The translations under genes were made by a program, and so were the position numbers. This document shows, in pieces, positions 10,966-23,408 of a stretch of 64,000 nucleotides of DNA. The notes under the pieces are model-generated. The model had not been told where the DNA came from, did no database searches, and was given only the letters and a program-made list of their open reading frames with translations. The stretch is from Athripsodes cinereus (taxonomy: Eukaryota; Arthropoda; Insecta; Trichoptera; Leptoceridae): positions 2,542,001 through 2,606,000 of the forward strand of contig OX388313.1 of assembly GCA_947579605.1 (NCBI GenBank). Reading direction: 5' to 3'. Every line of letters starts with the position of its first letter. Position 1 is the stretch's first letter.

Positions 10966-11924
10966 GTATAATTATTATTCAAAATTATTTGAACTATATG
11001 TAGTTTGACGTGCACGACAAATTTCAATAATTAACTTGTTATTGAATAATCTAAGCTAATCTTTGGGAAAACTTTGAATAAAACTTCGAGATTTCCCAGG
11101 AATCAAACTCAGAAGCTCCAAGAATTGGTATTCGAGGCGTTCGTTTGAGGTTTCAAAGTCTTTCAGAAAAAGATGAGAGAGAAATAAGAAATGAAGAAGT
11201 AAGATAGAAACCCTTAAAAAGATAGCAGAGAAAAAATACGATTGGAAAACTTTTGGTTCGGTAATAAAAATATAATAATATATCATGGAGAAGAAGAAAA
11301 AGGAAAGGAAATGAAGACTTAGAGGAGAATTTCTAAGAAAGAGAAAGCAATGAAATGGGATAGAATATTGTGTTGCTAAAGAAATATACGTTTTTAATAT
11401 CAATTTTATTTCATCTTTGATACATACTCTGTCTCGTATTATTCATGTTTGGTATCATTTAATACCCTAAAGGCAGCTTCTTCAGTATATACATATATAT
11501 TATATAAGTTCACATGTCAGAATCAATGTCTACCAAACGCTATATGCAGAAAATTATAGGTTTTTTTTTCAAATCATTCATATTACATGGTATGTTCTGT
11601 TAAGATTTAAAGTTAGAATAATTTGCATATTTTCAGGAGTTGAATCCTATAACACGTGATATAACCGTTGCATAAAATAAGGAGTAAATGTAGTGTTTAA
11701 GCCTGAATGTGCTATTTTCACTTTCAATGAGTTTATTTATACTTTTTAAAATAAATATGAGTCATTGGAAGATGATGTGTAATACTGAGGTGAATAGAAA
11801 TCAATAGAATGATTTAATTCTCACACACAAATAATAACTTATTTATTGTGTCGGTGCACACGTAGTAGAATTATTCATAATTATGTAATTTGAGTGTTTG
11901 TTTCCTTCAACTATAGATTATTGA
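10966..11924. other. AT-rich DNA with a purine-rich tract
   Basis: No gene seen. From about 11160 to 11360 the plus strand is strongly A/G-rich, giving a 115-codon minus-strand open frame at 11056-11403. Its S/F/L-rich translation is what a polypyrimidine strand yields by chance. Confidence 0.5.
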
Positions 11925-11975
11925 TTCCGAGAGAGACGTCTTTCGACTTATCAGGTCATTATCAATCTCAAATAT
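11925..11975 (-). repeat. short repeat shared with 25.25 kb
   Basis: The plus strand contains TTTCGACTTATCAGGTCATT then ATCAAT, found again at 25258-25287. On the minus strand it reads ATGACCTGATAAGTCGAAAG, a CTGAT...CGAAA arrangement seen in Penelope-like 3' ends. The family is a guess. Confidence 0.45.
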
Positions 11976-12929
11976 AACTGTCACGATTATTAGCAGAAAT
12001 ATACCGACATTGTGAATTAATTTAATTTGATGGAAGATTTTTAACTTTTTATTGGGAGATACAGATTCGATTCTTATAACCGACTTACTCTAGATTCAGA
12101 ACACAAAAACTGTGTACATTATGGGAATAAGTATTTGGGAAATAATTAATGAGAATAAGGTAATACAACGCGTAATTTATCTTATATGAAAGTGACGTCA
12201 GTCGAATTACTTACACCTACAATTTTCGAAATTTGTGATACATTATTTGAAATATGCATTTCAGCGTTACGACAACTAATAATACGTAGCATACAGTTAT
12301 AAAAGTAAAAATATAATAGCATTATATTCAATCCTCTCTAAATGCCCCATAAGGGACAGGCGTGTTGGTGTTACAGATTTATTGTAGATAAAACTTTCTT
12401 TATTTAGACATTTCTCTGAATTCTTTCGTATATTACGACCCTACCGCCCACTCCAATGGATGAGAAATGAGTAGGAAAGGATGGGGTATAAATAATCGTA
12501 TAGGAAGATTACACGCTATACGGGTGTGCTGCCGCTGTGGATTTATTATTTATTATGATATTTAGTATAATATGGATTTACTTTTCCATACGTAACCTAC
12601 TATTCTCGATCAGAAGCGGACTTATCAAACTTTTTTATAAATGTGTGTTTTAACAAACATAAAAACAAATATCATAATTATTAATTGGTATGGAATATAG
12701 CTTAAAATATTAGATTTGATTAGATATTTAGTTTTTGATAGGCTTTTTGAGATAAGAACTAAATCATGTTTTTCATAAAATATTAGTCATTGTGTTTATA
12801 TAATAAAAATATTTGTAGTGAAAACAAACGTTATTCGATTACGATTATGAATGTCTTCATACGGTCTATGAAATGTGAATATCCACAAATCATTGTCTAC
12901 TAGAAAATTTAACACCCTTATTTCTCCAA
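11976..12929. other. AT-rich sequence, no gene seen
   Basis: Nothing recognisable. Confidence 0.5.
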
Positions 12930-13330
12930 TCTTCCTTATCTTCTGTCTTTCTTTTCAAAAAATGTGCTTTTGCGCATGTTTTCAATCACTTGATCCATAT
13001 AGGCATTTCTTGGTCGGCCTCTTCAATAATTGTCTTCTACCATCCTATCCAACATGATGAAAATATGCAGGCCTGAGTGACTGATGTTGTGGGCAATTCA
13101 GTTTGCTCGTTGTTGACGTGGGGGTTTTTCAAGCAGTTGCTATTTACACTTCTATTTAACACTTCATTTTCGATATGTTCAACCCAATAGATCTTCAGCA
13201 CGCGCTTGATGTAACACATCTCAAAGGCAGCCAAACGTTTGCTTTCGTTCTTGTCGATTTTCCACGTCTCACTATCATATAGCTGAATACTCCAGACAAA
13301 GGTTTTAAACAGGCTCATCCCAACATTTTA
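12930..13330 (-). pseudogene. RTE-B LINE reverse transcriptase C-terminal fragment
   Basis: The minus-strand frame 13318-13037 encodes KTFVWSIQLYDSETWKIDKN, then RLAAFEMCYIKRVLKIYWVE and NEVLNR. This is the conserved region just after the reverse transcriptase palm and thumb in RTE-type ORF2, usually WSxLLYGSExW, then LEAFEMWxxRRxLxIxW. The LYGSE glycine is D here. Downstream, after frameshifts, a GRPRNAYMDQVIEN-like segment at about 13020-12970 continues the same protein. The catalytic YADD motif is not included, so it is a dead fragment. Confidence 0.7.
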
Positions 13331-15104
13331 CGATAAAAAAATAAGTTTTACAAAAAAAAATAAGCTGTACAATAACAAAAAATAAAACATTCTTTTGAAA
13401 TTGACATAAGATTCAAGTCCGTAACTGTACTGCCTTCAGTAACTTACGACAATCAAATCTTGTGGAAAACTAGGTAAATTGAAAAGTTTTATAAGCTGAA
13501 AGTATTTTCTTATTATTTACGTTTTTCTATATTTCATTATTACTATTATCAAAGTGAATCTTTCTTGGAATCAAATAAAAATAATTTATCAGTACAACGA
13601 ATGACCAACATTGTTACGTGAATGTATAAAAACACGAACTTTTTTGTCAAGGAATAGTCAATAGAAAGAATAATGTTACAGATACGAGTTGGCTAATGGC
13701 GCAATGGTATAGTCTTGAACTTTCGATTGAGATATTATATATCAGGTTAAGTTCTTCATACTGCTTACTTACTCCACTTTTACGACTCAAGCATATTGTT
13801 TCTTCTTGTGAAGTTGTTTAGGACGGTGTTAAAAATTAATACAAACCCATTTTTTTGACATGGTAATTTTTAGTACGTAATTAATAAAGATAAACTCCTG
13901 ATTTTATACACACAGTTTAGCATATTTCCTCACATCGGTTATTAAGATAATTATATTAGTGCCTACATTCAAATTTATTAAAGTATATTTAAACTGAACT
14001 GAAAAACTGACCTTAGAGCTTTAGACTGCTTTCGAAGGTTTAAAATAAAATATTTAATTTAACCGCAAAGATAATAAAAAAAACTACAAATTTTAGGTAG
14101 GTACTATACGTACGAGTATATGTTATCATTATATTTAAGCGAGCACAAAAACGCTGACGTTATTTATACTGAAATTATTTATTTTATAAACGTTAAACGT
14201 GTTATTCGCATGAAATAATAATTTATCGAACAATTTATAAATGCTTTCTACAAAGTTTGAATATTTTGAATTTGAATTTAGAAGCGCGTACGAGCGAACA
14301 GAACATAAGAACGTTCTACTTTTGAAAGGAACGAGAAAGGAAATCGTGCGCGTATGCAGATTGAAAAATAAAATGACGTTATTTTATTGCTATTGTGCTT
14401 TGAAATCACATAGAAATCTTAATGGATTGAACGAAAGCTTAAAGCTCTAATGCTACACACAAAACAATTTATTTTATGCACGTAGTGTTATGTGTTTATT
14501 TATAAAATTTCTTTTGAATATGCGTAAACAAATGATAAAAAATAAATTCAACCAACATACCTACTAATAAATTTACACGCGGGACACGTGTTTATTTTTT
14601 TTATTGCAATATTTACACATTCTATTTTTTTTGTGTTGTGTATTCTCTATTTAAATGAAATGGAATATTTAAATACCTGAATCTCACTTACATATTAGGA
14701 TGATAGATGCAGTTAATGATGGCGAAAAACTTACCTGAAAAGAAAAAGAGAAAATATTTAGATACCTAATTGAAAAAAAAAAATATGAAAATAGTCGAGT
14801 AATATTTAGTTTCAAACATTTCAATTTGTGATTGGATCGATTTTTTTTGTCGAAGAAAAAACCAAGGATCTAAAATATAGCCATGTATTTTTTTTTCAAA
14901 CATCGTTCTCTTTGTATTTGATTCTTACCTAAGCAAGTATTAAAATCTATTATGTAGATAGGTTTTAATCTATTATTATATTCTCCCAATATAGACTGAT
15001 TATTTTCACTTACATAATTCAAAAAGGGTATCCCTTTTTATAACATAAGTTTTGGACATTTACTTATTTCTTTCACTCTTATTGCATTTTATAAATATTT
15101 TAGA
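13331..15104. other. AT-rich sequence, no gene seen
   Basis: No convincing gene. TGGCGCAATGG at about 13698 resembles an RNA polymerase III A box, but no good B box follows. A 69-codon plus-strand frame at 14241-14450 has no recognisable domain. Confidence 0.45.
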
Positions 15105-15378
15105 TTTGTTGGCTGGAAAGAGGATATACTTGGCTGAAAGGAGGGGTGTGAGGAAGCGCGGGCGTCCGAGAACTACATGGCTTGAACATGTAGATCAAAT
15201 TCTCAAGGACGGCCGTGTTTTGAGTAAGAGAAATTCGCGTACGTGCATGAGAAATTGTATGACTGTGGAGGAGGCGAAAGAAGTATGTAAGGACAGATCT
15301 TATTGGCGTTCTGTTCTCTCTGCCTACCCCACTTGCGATACGGCGTGAGGGAATAGAAAGAGATAGATAGATAGATTT
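15105..15378 (+). pseudogene. RTE-A LINE ORF2 C-terminus and 3' end
   Basis: The open frame reaching 15348 encodes KRIYLAERRGVRKRGRPRTT, WLEHVDQILKDGRVLSKRN and EEAKEVCKDRSYWRSVLSAY, ending PTCDTA. It is the best C-terminus of this LINE in the window, truncated upstream of about 15112, where similarity to the 10.7-kb copy starts. The stop codon overlaps the 3' end, so the LINE terminus (CTGCCTACCCCACTTGCGAT, ACGGCGTGAGGGAATAG) is itself coding up to TACGGCGTGA. The tail is (GATA)n. This terminus is the segment shared with SINE2. Confidence 0.78.
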
Positions 15379-15444
15379 GTTTGTTTGTTTACCTGTTTTT
15401 TGTTGTTTCACTAAAGTGTTTACAACGTACCTATACAACAAGTT

Positions 15445-15560
15445 AATGCATCTTGGGATAGTTAGAAGAAATCGCACCTTTGCGATAAACTCGCCCTCTG
15501 TATATTGATTATCTCTGATTTAAATGCATTTTTTTAATATATTTTTGTGTAGAAAACACT
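15445..15560 (+). mobile_element. LINE-E 3' UTR fragment
   Basis: Contains GGGATAGTTAGAAGAAATCG, then TTTGCGATAAACTCGCCC, the signature of the 3' UTR of the LINE at 53765-55128 (there read on the minus strand). Only about 110 bp remain and there is no coding sequence. Confidence 0.6.
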
Positions 15561-17345
15561 AGGATATTAAATATTTAAAATATTAAAAATGTTATTTCAC
15601 AATATTAACACTGAAACGTTAAACTCAAAGTGTAAATATGATACATTGAGACTATTAATTATGTAGATCATATCAAATAACCCCCATTCAAATCATATCT
15701 CAATTTCTCAAATAATTTCAAGTCATTATACATAGGTATCTCTTTCATTCAAATAACAAACTCTTTTAGCATGAATGTAATATATATAATGTATGTGTAT
15801 CTGCTCGTTCTCTGACCAGTACACATTCAATTGTATCTCTATTTCCACATGGACTTAAACATGTTCATTATTTGAAATAATGGTCATAATTTTTGCGCGG
15901 TTAGGAAGCGCTAACAACCAGTGGCGTTTCGTGTAGAATTATTTGGCAGTGCTTGCGATGTTATCAGATGTTAAATAAAACATAGTAGTAACAATATGTA
16001 TCTACTTACTGCTACCGTAAGCTATTTCTGTACTAGCTCTGTCTACCTACTATCTATGTATTATTCTACAACCATTATCTAGTTTGTAGCTAACAACTGT
16101 TCGCACTTGATATACAAACATGCATAATTATATACATCTTTGGACGATGCATAATCATAAATGCATCATCGAAAATGTTTTGTAGAATTCTCTTCAAAAT
16201 CTTATACACGCGACTGTTTTTTTAATATTGTTGAATAAATTTAAAAAAAATTTAAGAAAGAAAGCTATTTGAATCAAGTTTTCAGCCGATGATTGAAAAT
16301 TGAGTGAAGATACTAATAATAGTTTTTAACAGACATCTCATCCACACAACCAACATAACGTGAAAACTTTCTCTACTTAAAAACAGGAAAGATGTGCACT
16401 AAAACCAGCCTTAACCTATTCGTAAGCATCGGAACACCTTGACTGTTTCTTACTAGAGAAAGCTTGTATGATTCTGTTGGTTGTATGGATGAGGTTTCTG
16501 TTGAGTATTAATATTCATATTGAAAGATTTATATTAACATTTACATTTTAATAAAGAAATATAAAAAAATACGGATTTTGTGATAAAATCTTATTCGTCA
16601 ATATCATAAAACAAAGATTCATGCAAGAAAAAATAATCTATTTTTAAAAAAGATCAGTAATTGCAAGGGAAAATATGTCACCAAAAGTGGACAGCGTAAG
16701 TATAGGTATATAACGTTTTTGAATTTAGAACCTCACCATAAACATTAAAATAATTTAACATTTTGATGTGAAACATATCATCACACAACCACACCACGCT
16801 GCATTCCAAAATATCATTTAATAATAATATTGCTAAAATGTACATCAGGTTGGAATTTATAGTAGAAACCATTTGGGATTTGTATCCACAAGGTATACAT
16901 TATATTATGTTCCTAGTAATAATAATAATTTTAATAATAATAATGACATTAGCAGGATATTGTAGGTAAAGTATTATCATAATGCTGGTATGCCAGTTTC
17001 AGCCATACTTAACTAAATATTAATGTTGTGGGTTATAACATACATGCATACAAACAAACCTATGTACAAACATCATTTATTATTATGACTATTTTATTGT
17101 AACTGTGATTTTAAATTTATTTTTTGTGACACCACTGATTTTTTCAATTATTAATAATGTTTCTATCTCCTTACCCTTCTCCATCCGATTCATTTTAAAA
17201 ATTGTGCTTCATTTATTGATTTTTTTTTATTAATCTTATTTATGCTTCTAATTGTATTTATATTTTTACAAATACTAAATGAAATAAATGAATTGAAATA
17301 TTAATATCGCAATCTACCATTATTATAATATGTGCATCTTTTATG
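15561..17345. other. AT-rich DNA with one shared repeat
   Basis: No gene. 16401-16470 matches 46455-46540: CCAGCC, ATTCGTA, TCGGAACACCTT and AAAGCTTG occur in the same order. An (AAT)n microsatellite lies at 16917-16945. A 64-codon minus-strand frame at 16678-16872 has no recognisable features. Confidence 0.5.
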
Positions 17346-17505
17346 TCATCATCATCGCCCTCAACGCTTCTCTCGGGAGCAAAGGGCAGAAACCATTCTC
17401 CTCCATTCAGAGCGACTCTGTGCCAATCGCGTCACCTTTTCCTACGACATTCCCTGCGCTCTGATATCGTTATCCTAAGAACGGTGTATTGTGAAAGAGG
17501 GATAC
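17346..17505 (-). pseudogene. RTE-C LINE 3' end fragment
   Basis: The plus strand starts TCATCATCATCGCCCTCAAC, the complement of the RTE-C tail. It runs through CTCCATTCAGAGCG, GCGTCACCTTTTCC and GATATCGTTATCC to TGTGAAAGAGGGA. It corresponds to the last ~45 codons of the RTE-C protein at 57061-57414. The 5' end is cut at 17505. Confidence 0.75.
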
Positions 17506-18261
17506 CTACATATGTATAACGATACCTACACATAAAGGGAACCTACATATCTTTTATGTAGGTATCTAAAACTCATTATTTTTGTAATGTTTGTACTTCA
17601 TTGTATATGTACTCGTTAAGCTAAAAAATCTAATACGTTTCTAGATAAATAATTACACTGATTAATTTTAAGGTACTATAGCTTATCATAGGGAAATAGT
17701 ATATTATCATTTCCTATATTAGGACAAGAGAACCATGTCTTACGTTAATCTACACTGCGGATTATGTTATCCCGGTATTGCCCTGCTACGATGACCTCAA
17801 ACAGTGAAACTACAACAATAATATAACTTATTATGTTCACAACAGCGTCTGTTGCTAGGAACTTGCACACTGTACAACATCATAAACTTTACAAACTCAT
17901 GGCAAATTATAATACATAGCTATTTTATTATAACTATTATTATACCTTTGAATGTTCATTCTGTTTGATGCCCCATGAGTAATGTAAACAGCGCTAAGCG
18001 AACAACAGACTAGTTTTATAATAATTTTTATTCATGAATATCATGAAATCCTGGCTTATTTTTACTGTTATGTTGTAAAAAAACAAATGAATTCTGCGCT
18101 TACATTTGTTTTTGTTCTAATCATTAGCAAAATTCGTTCGTTAACGCTCTTATAGAAAAAAAAACATAAGATGGAAACAAGACTTCACCATCAAGACATT
18201 TAAGAATTGCACTAAATAATGTGTGATGTTAATAAATTACTTCTTTGGTACCTAACTCATT

Positions 18262-18360
18262 TATGTTGGCACGGAGAGGACAGCTTGCTTGTTTCTTACA
18301 TGCAGCTGGTCTGCTGGCTACCCCACTTGTGGGACATGCCGTAATGGTGTAGTAGTACCT
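18262..18360 (+). repeat. SINE2 3' part
   Basis: TTGGCACGGAGAGGACAGC, TTTCTTACATGCAGCTGGTC and CTGGCTACCCCACTTGTGGG are nearly identical to the 44.5-kb copy. The tail is GTAGTAGTACC instead of (ATAGT)n. The first ~150 bp of the element are absent. Confidence 0.7.
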
Positions 18361-18474
18361 AAGTACCTAGTACCTAACTCAAAAAAATGTATGAATTTAT
18401 AATTAATTGTCAAACACGTACTATTTTATTCAACTGCTACTGATTATGTGTCCCAGCGCACTGAGCATAGATCA

Positions 18475-18575
18475 GTGGTCTCTGTAATACAGTAGAGACG
18501 ATAGTTTTGGTTGGGCTATGTTTTGAGAATGCCCAATGTTATTTGGCCAAAAAAGTACAATTTTTTAATAATATT
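18475..18575 (+). pseudogene. RTE-C LINE internal fragment
   Basis: TCTGTAATACAGTAGAGACG, GTTTTGAGAATGCCCAATG and TTGGCCAAAAAAG align with RTE-C around 57160-57230. It is short, diverged and has no 3' tail. Confidence 0.55.
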
Positions 18576-20268
18576 AATGTCCATTTTTCTGAGCAATTCA
18601 ATGTGTGCGAGTCATCTATAGTAGTTCAAAAACTTAATTTGATTTACAATTTTTTGTTTGTTTATGTATGTATGTCTGCTTTTAAAATACCGTGCACTAT
18701 TGTTAGCATACAAATTCTGAAAAGAATTTAATTTTGAAGCTATTCTGAAGAAAACTTACAAAAGTCACATATTTCATTTTCATTTATAAGAAAAATAATA
18801 TTATCATATAAAAAATAGTGGTCGTAAGATATACATAGTAGTAGTAAATAAAACAATCTTCATTGCAAAAGATTCATATGACTTGTTTGGCATATTATTC
18901 ATGGTAGGAAACATGTATGTAGGTACTTGTAACTTTTTTACAAAAAGCCACAAAATAAACTTAAAACTTTACCATCTCCGGAATCGGTATTACTTACGTA
19001 TGTCATGGTATGAATATGAATTCAAAGACGAGACAATATTCCATATACACTTAGATATATAGACAGAACGTTAACCCAACAAAGCACACTTTTACGTATT
19101 TTTCTTAATTTATTTATCATAACAGTGACACATTTGAGGCAACATACACACAAATAAATAAAAATAATAAAATATACTATAATCCTACGATTATTGCTTT
19201 GTGAGCATTATTCTATTAATTTTCTTTACATAATTTACTCTATTCTATTGTAATTGTTGTTTGTTGATTTATCTGTTGTGTTTAGTTATGTATGTTTTGT
19301 AGAGCACATAAGGGTAATATAGGGATCTTCACTGGTTAGCTTATTGCTAAATATGTTATAGACCATTGTATTTTTTGTATCAACTGTATGTATCCTATAA
19401 AATTGAAATAAATAAATAAAAATAATAATAAATAAAATAGAACATTTTTTAGCACACAATAACCAGTCAAAGGGGAATGAATTTTTCTCTATTGATGGAT
19501 TTGATATCGTGACAGTGAGAATGGCAGAATTATTGAGCATTGTCTATGATTACAGAAAGTGATAACCTAAAAAGCCAGCCTAGAGGTAATATGTTAACAT
19601 TAGGACGTCTTTCTCACTTCTTCCAATTAGATTTTGCAAAATGTAAAATAACATTCGAATTTAAATACTTTATTCTAAAACACAGTATTTAAAATAAATA
19701 ACTCAAGTTTTCCGTTAACTCTTTGTTAATTATTAAAGTCATAAAAGTTGTGGTATCATAAATGCATCACTGCGCATTGTAGGGTTAATATTTTCAAAAG
19801 CAAAGAACAATGATAGAAGTATGTCGGGTTGGTAGGTAAAGTGAAATAATGGTAAAAGTATTTTAAATATGCAGTATGCATGCATGGAAATGGTTATACG
19901 TCTATTAAAAAGAAACGACAATATGAGGGGTAGTAGTGTAGTTGTAACGAAAAATGTGGCAAGTCAATGCTCTCATTTTGAAAAGAAAAAATATTGAAGG
20001 ATTTTGATTAAATTAACAAAACTTAATGCTCGCAATAAGCAATGTGCTTGTAATGTGAGATCATAGTAAGCTAGTAACATTATTTGAATATATTTTTCTA
20101 TAACATCAAGATATACCTCAAAGTGAGGTAGCCATCGGGCTAATTGCATTTATTTATCATTCATGTGCCAATGAAATCAAAGGCTCTTAGAACGGGTGGC
20201 AAACCTCAACTTTTTGAGTACTTTTTCTGTAACACGCTTATTTTAGTAGAATATATGTTTATTTCGGA
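18576..20268. other. AT-rich sequence, no gene seen
   Basis: No recognisable gene. A (AATAAATA)-type A/T-rich run at 19405-19440 could be an old LINE tail. Confidence 0.5.
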
Positions 20269-20484
20269 GAAGAAAGGGCGACTAAAGGTATTCTGCAGGG
20301 TATACCCGAGGGCAGGAGACCGTTAGGCAGACCAAGACAAAGATTGTTAGATAACATCAACCGGGATCTGGAGGAGCTCAATGCTAAAGACGACTGGCAG
20401 TCCATTGCTCAGGATAGAAAGGCTTGGAGATCTATTGTTTCGGAGGCAAAGGTCCTACAAGGGCTGTTCGGCCATCGGAAGTAA
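20269..20484 (+). pseudogene. RTE-F LINE ORF2 C-terminal fragment
   Basis: The frame is open from the truncation point to a TAA at 20482-20484. It encodes EERATKGILQGIPEGRRPLG, RPRQRLLDNINRDLEEL, DDWQSIAQDRKAWRSIV and a last GLFGHRK. The GRRPxGRPRxR box followed by a DDW...AQDRxxW box is the usual C-terminus of an RTE-type LINE protein. The stop codon runs into a (TAAG)n tail, GTAAGTAAGTA, which fits RTE-type short-repeat tails. The frame has no internal stop, so the insertion may be fairly young, but the polymerase domain is missing. Confidence 0.75.
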
Positions 20485-21369
20485 GTAAGTATAACTATGT
20501 TTGTTTAATTTTCATTGGATTTTACTGTTTTGCTTATTTTTTCACTTATATAATATATATGTAATGTTGAAAAGCTGTTTTTGTAAATGCTTGAGCTTTT
20601 CTATGTTTTGGATCTTTTGTGAATGAATATTTTATTTATATTTGTAAAACCTATCATAAAGCTAAATAAATAAGAATAAAATAAAATATTTTTTGAAGAT
20701 GTTCAAAATGTTTAAAATGTGATGTTTAACGAATACAAGACTCTCGACAACTTGAGAATCCTAAAAAACAGGTTTTGCAAGAAAAAAAAAACCTATTGGG
20801 AGACCTATTTCATTCCGGAGACACTACGGAACAAATTCCAATTCGAAATAACTCCATAACTGTAGTAAATGTTAAAATACATATTTTTTTTCGTACAAGA
20901 CTTGTTTATTTAAAAAGGCTTCGCTTGAATTCAGGTAAACATACTAAACACTATCACATAGAACTTTTGTATGTACTTAATAATAATACGTAGCGTAGTA
21001 ATGCTTCAAAAACTCGCTTCTGTCTTATCAAAAGCATGCAAAACATTCCGAAAAATCAACATAAGAAACAAAAAAATAACAAACAGGTACAACAGAAACA
21101 TACATTCAAAACGTTTTGCATGTTGTGTTATTTATATTATGTAGAGATGAGCGAGTTCAATACAAGGCCGAATAGAAAAAAATCTTTAAAAAAAATCATG
21201 AAAAAGTCAGGTGAGCTTTTAAGGGGGCGGTCAAGGATTATTTTTCTCAATCAAAATTTTTCATCTGTTTCATAGTCCCTTTTTCTACCTTTTCTTCTCC
21301 CTTATACCTCTTTTTTCCTTTCTTAAAGGCTCATTGTGTATATTCAAGATATTTGGTTGTGTATTTTCA
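20485..21369. other. AT-rich sequence, no gene seen
   Basis: No recognisable gene; lysine-rich open frames at 20775-20993 and 21036-21275 reflect A-rich composition. Confidence 0.45.
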
Positions 21370-21525
21370 TGATATTGGGTTAGTGGAGAGAAATAGCGCC
21401 TCCGCGATAAACTTGCTGTCTGTATTTTGATTGTATTATGTGTTCAAAGTAATTTTATTTCTTTGTAAAATAGCTTGTTATCAATATAAAGTAAATAACA
21501 AATAAATAAATAAAAGAGTTTCAGA
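21370..21525 (+). mobile_element. LINE-E 3' UTR fragment
   Basis: TTGGGTTAGTGGAGAGAAAT followed by CCTCCGCGATAAACTTGCTG matches the LINE-E 3' UTR signature. It ends in an (AATA)n tail near 21500-21515. Confidence 0.55.
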
Positions 21526-21911
21526 TCAGCTGTTGAGAGATCATAAATTCGATCCTTCAGCTGACAATCTATTCTAGTTTCATCGCTAAGTGTAAGAATG
21601 CTTGGAAAATACATATCTACTTATTTATCCATTCCAACAATAAGAGAAGCCAGTGGACTTATTGCAGGACATAAACATGCAGATTGCCCTCTACTTGCCA
21701 ACATTTTTTTTTAATGCTTAAATTATTTTTAGTACAAATCAATGTTTTTCAAATTTATAAGAATAATCTCATTCATCGGTTAACAGACTATTGAAATAGC
21801 TATATGTTTACTATTTAAAACATTAAATTCATTTATTCTACTGACCATAATAACATACCATCTTTAAAAAAAAAATACGTTTCGCCTACGGTTGTCGCTT
21901 GTTGCAGGTAT

Positions 21912-22160
21912 ATTTATTTATTTATTTATTCAAAACCAGTTACACACTTCAGATAACACATACAAATAAATACAAACAACAATTATTATTTGAATAAAAT
22001 TATTATTATTATTATTAATAATCATTACAAGAGACCATGCATTGCCCAATTTAAAAGTGTATTCAAATTAACTATTTGATATATTTCACTAGCCCATAAG
22101 GTTGTCATGTAATATAAAAAGAAAAACAAACAATAATATTTTTTCAGAGATAAAGCATTA
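21912..22160 (-). mobile_element. probable LINE 3' end, unidentified family
   Basis: The run TATTTATTTATTTATTTATT at 21910-21930, followed by unique sequence, looks like the (AAAT)n tail of a minus-strand LINE, as at 28041. I found no codons I could place. The right boundary is uncertain. Confidence 0.3.
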
Positions 22161-22255
22161 ATCTTGAAACAAACAGTAATCACTATCAATCAATTCAATA
22201 CTGGATCAACACACAAATAAACAAGAATAATAAAAACAAAACAACACATTACAAA

Positions 22256-22442
22256 GTCCGTCGGTAGCCTGGAGGTAGAGTCTCGGCCTTGTGAACAAGG
22301 GGTCCGGGGTTCGATCCCAGGTGCCGGCAAACTCCCCTTTCACGACACAAGCTTTTAGCTTACTGTGAAAGGTGTATAAAGTTTTATTTGGGTTTATAAC
22401 AAAAACCCAGATATATCTTTTAAAAAAAAATAAAAATAAAGG
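22256..22442 (+). repeat. SINE1, full-length tRNA-derived SINE
   Basis: The head is tRNA-like, with A box TAGCCTGGAGG at 22265-22275 and B box GGTTCGATCC at 22308-22317, about 33 bp apart, as in an internal RNA polymerase III promoter. A CCTTG...CAAGG stem lies where an anticodon arm would be. The body continues TGCCGGCAAACTCCCCTTTC, ACGACACAAGCTTTTAGCTT, then GGGTTTATAACAAAAACCCA and an A-rich tail. A second good copy lies on the minus strand at 37925-38101, and partial ones at 7750-7872 and 37690-37772. I cannot name the parent tRNA. Confidence 0.85.
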
Positions 22443-23266
22443 CTGACCAGCTAAACCAAACAATTTACGATGTTCTGGTCAAATATTATGCAATTTTGTT
22501 CAACCTCTAGCCGAATTTCTTATATCCGGCCAAGCAACTATCCGTTATATCACTGGTTCATAACACACAGTAGTAAACATAATAATAAATTGTAGTCTGT
22601 TCAACGTACATGCGATGACTTGAGACATATTTTCTATTTTGTTCACGTCTTAAATGTTGTATACTACATGCAAACTACTTTTTCTCACATATACATAATA
22701 ATAACAATGTTATGTATTATAAAAACGATAAATCCTCCGTTTACACTACAAACAGTAATGCAAATCGCTACAAACAACTTGAATAAACATACGACGTTTT
22801 ATTGTATTTTTTTTTGTCATGAACGTTACGACATTTTCTGCCAGAATTCGGACTTCAGCAGCTATTTGAACGCCGTTTTTATATTTCATTTGTTTTTACA
22901 CAATGTTCTTACCCGTTGAAAAATTAAATTAGAATACAATGTAGTAAAAAAATATAATTAATATATTCGAGAAAAGAAATCAGAAACTGGAAAAGATTGA
23001 TTCCAAAATGAAAATAAAATTACTTATATTTTCAATGTATTCCGTTACATTTTGTGTATCCATATTATGTAAATGAATTAAAATACTTCAATTTTTTTAT
23101 TCACACTATTTATTTTTATTTCTGTATACTACATTGTTTTGTCCCTTAATGAGATATTTTCAATACGTGTATTCTAATTATGTACATACATATACCATGC
23201 CAATAATGAATTCAATTTTTGAGGTTAAGCCGTTTTTAATCACGACTAAATGCCGCGAAAAAAAAG
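22443..23266. other. AT-rich sequence, no gene seen
   Basis: A 99-codon plus-strand frame at 22620-22919 has no recognisable domain. Nothing else supported. Confidence 0.45.
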
Positions 23267-23408
23267 TAAAGAATTGGTCTCCCACTCTTTTCCGCAAGCT
23301 TCCAAGTATTCTGAAAAAGGCAGATTTTCGAAAAAATAGGTATATTTGAAATTCAGCGATGAGATTTGTCACCCATCCTAAATGACTTATTGTTTGTATA
23401 ATCACAGA
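23267..23408 (+). repeat. SINE2 copy, 5' part, split by an RTE-C insertion
   Basis: AGAATTGGTCTCCCACTCTT, AAAAGGCAGATTTTCGAAAA, TTCAGCGATGAG and ACCCATCCTAAATG follow the SINE2 order. The copy breaks at AATCACAGA (23400-23408) and resumes at 23626. Confidence 0.75.

Noticed and set aside
11056..11403. 115-codon minus-strand ORF rich in S, F and L
   Set aside because: Produced by a purine-rich plus strand; the low-complexity translation has no motif.
13690..13760. Possible tRNA or tRNA-SINE (TGGCGCAATGG A-box-like word)
   Set aside because: No acceptable B box and no cloverleaf; a single 11-bp match is weak.
22206..22463. 85-codon minus-strand ORF across SINE1
   Set aside because: It is the antisense translation of the SINE and its tail.
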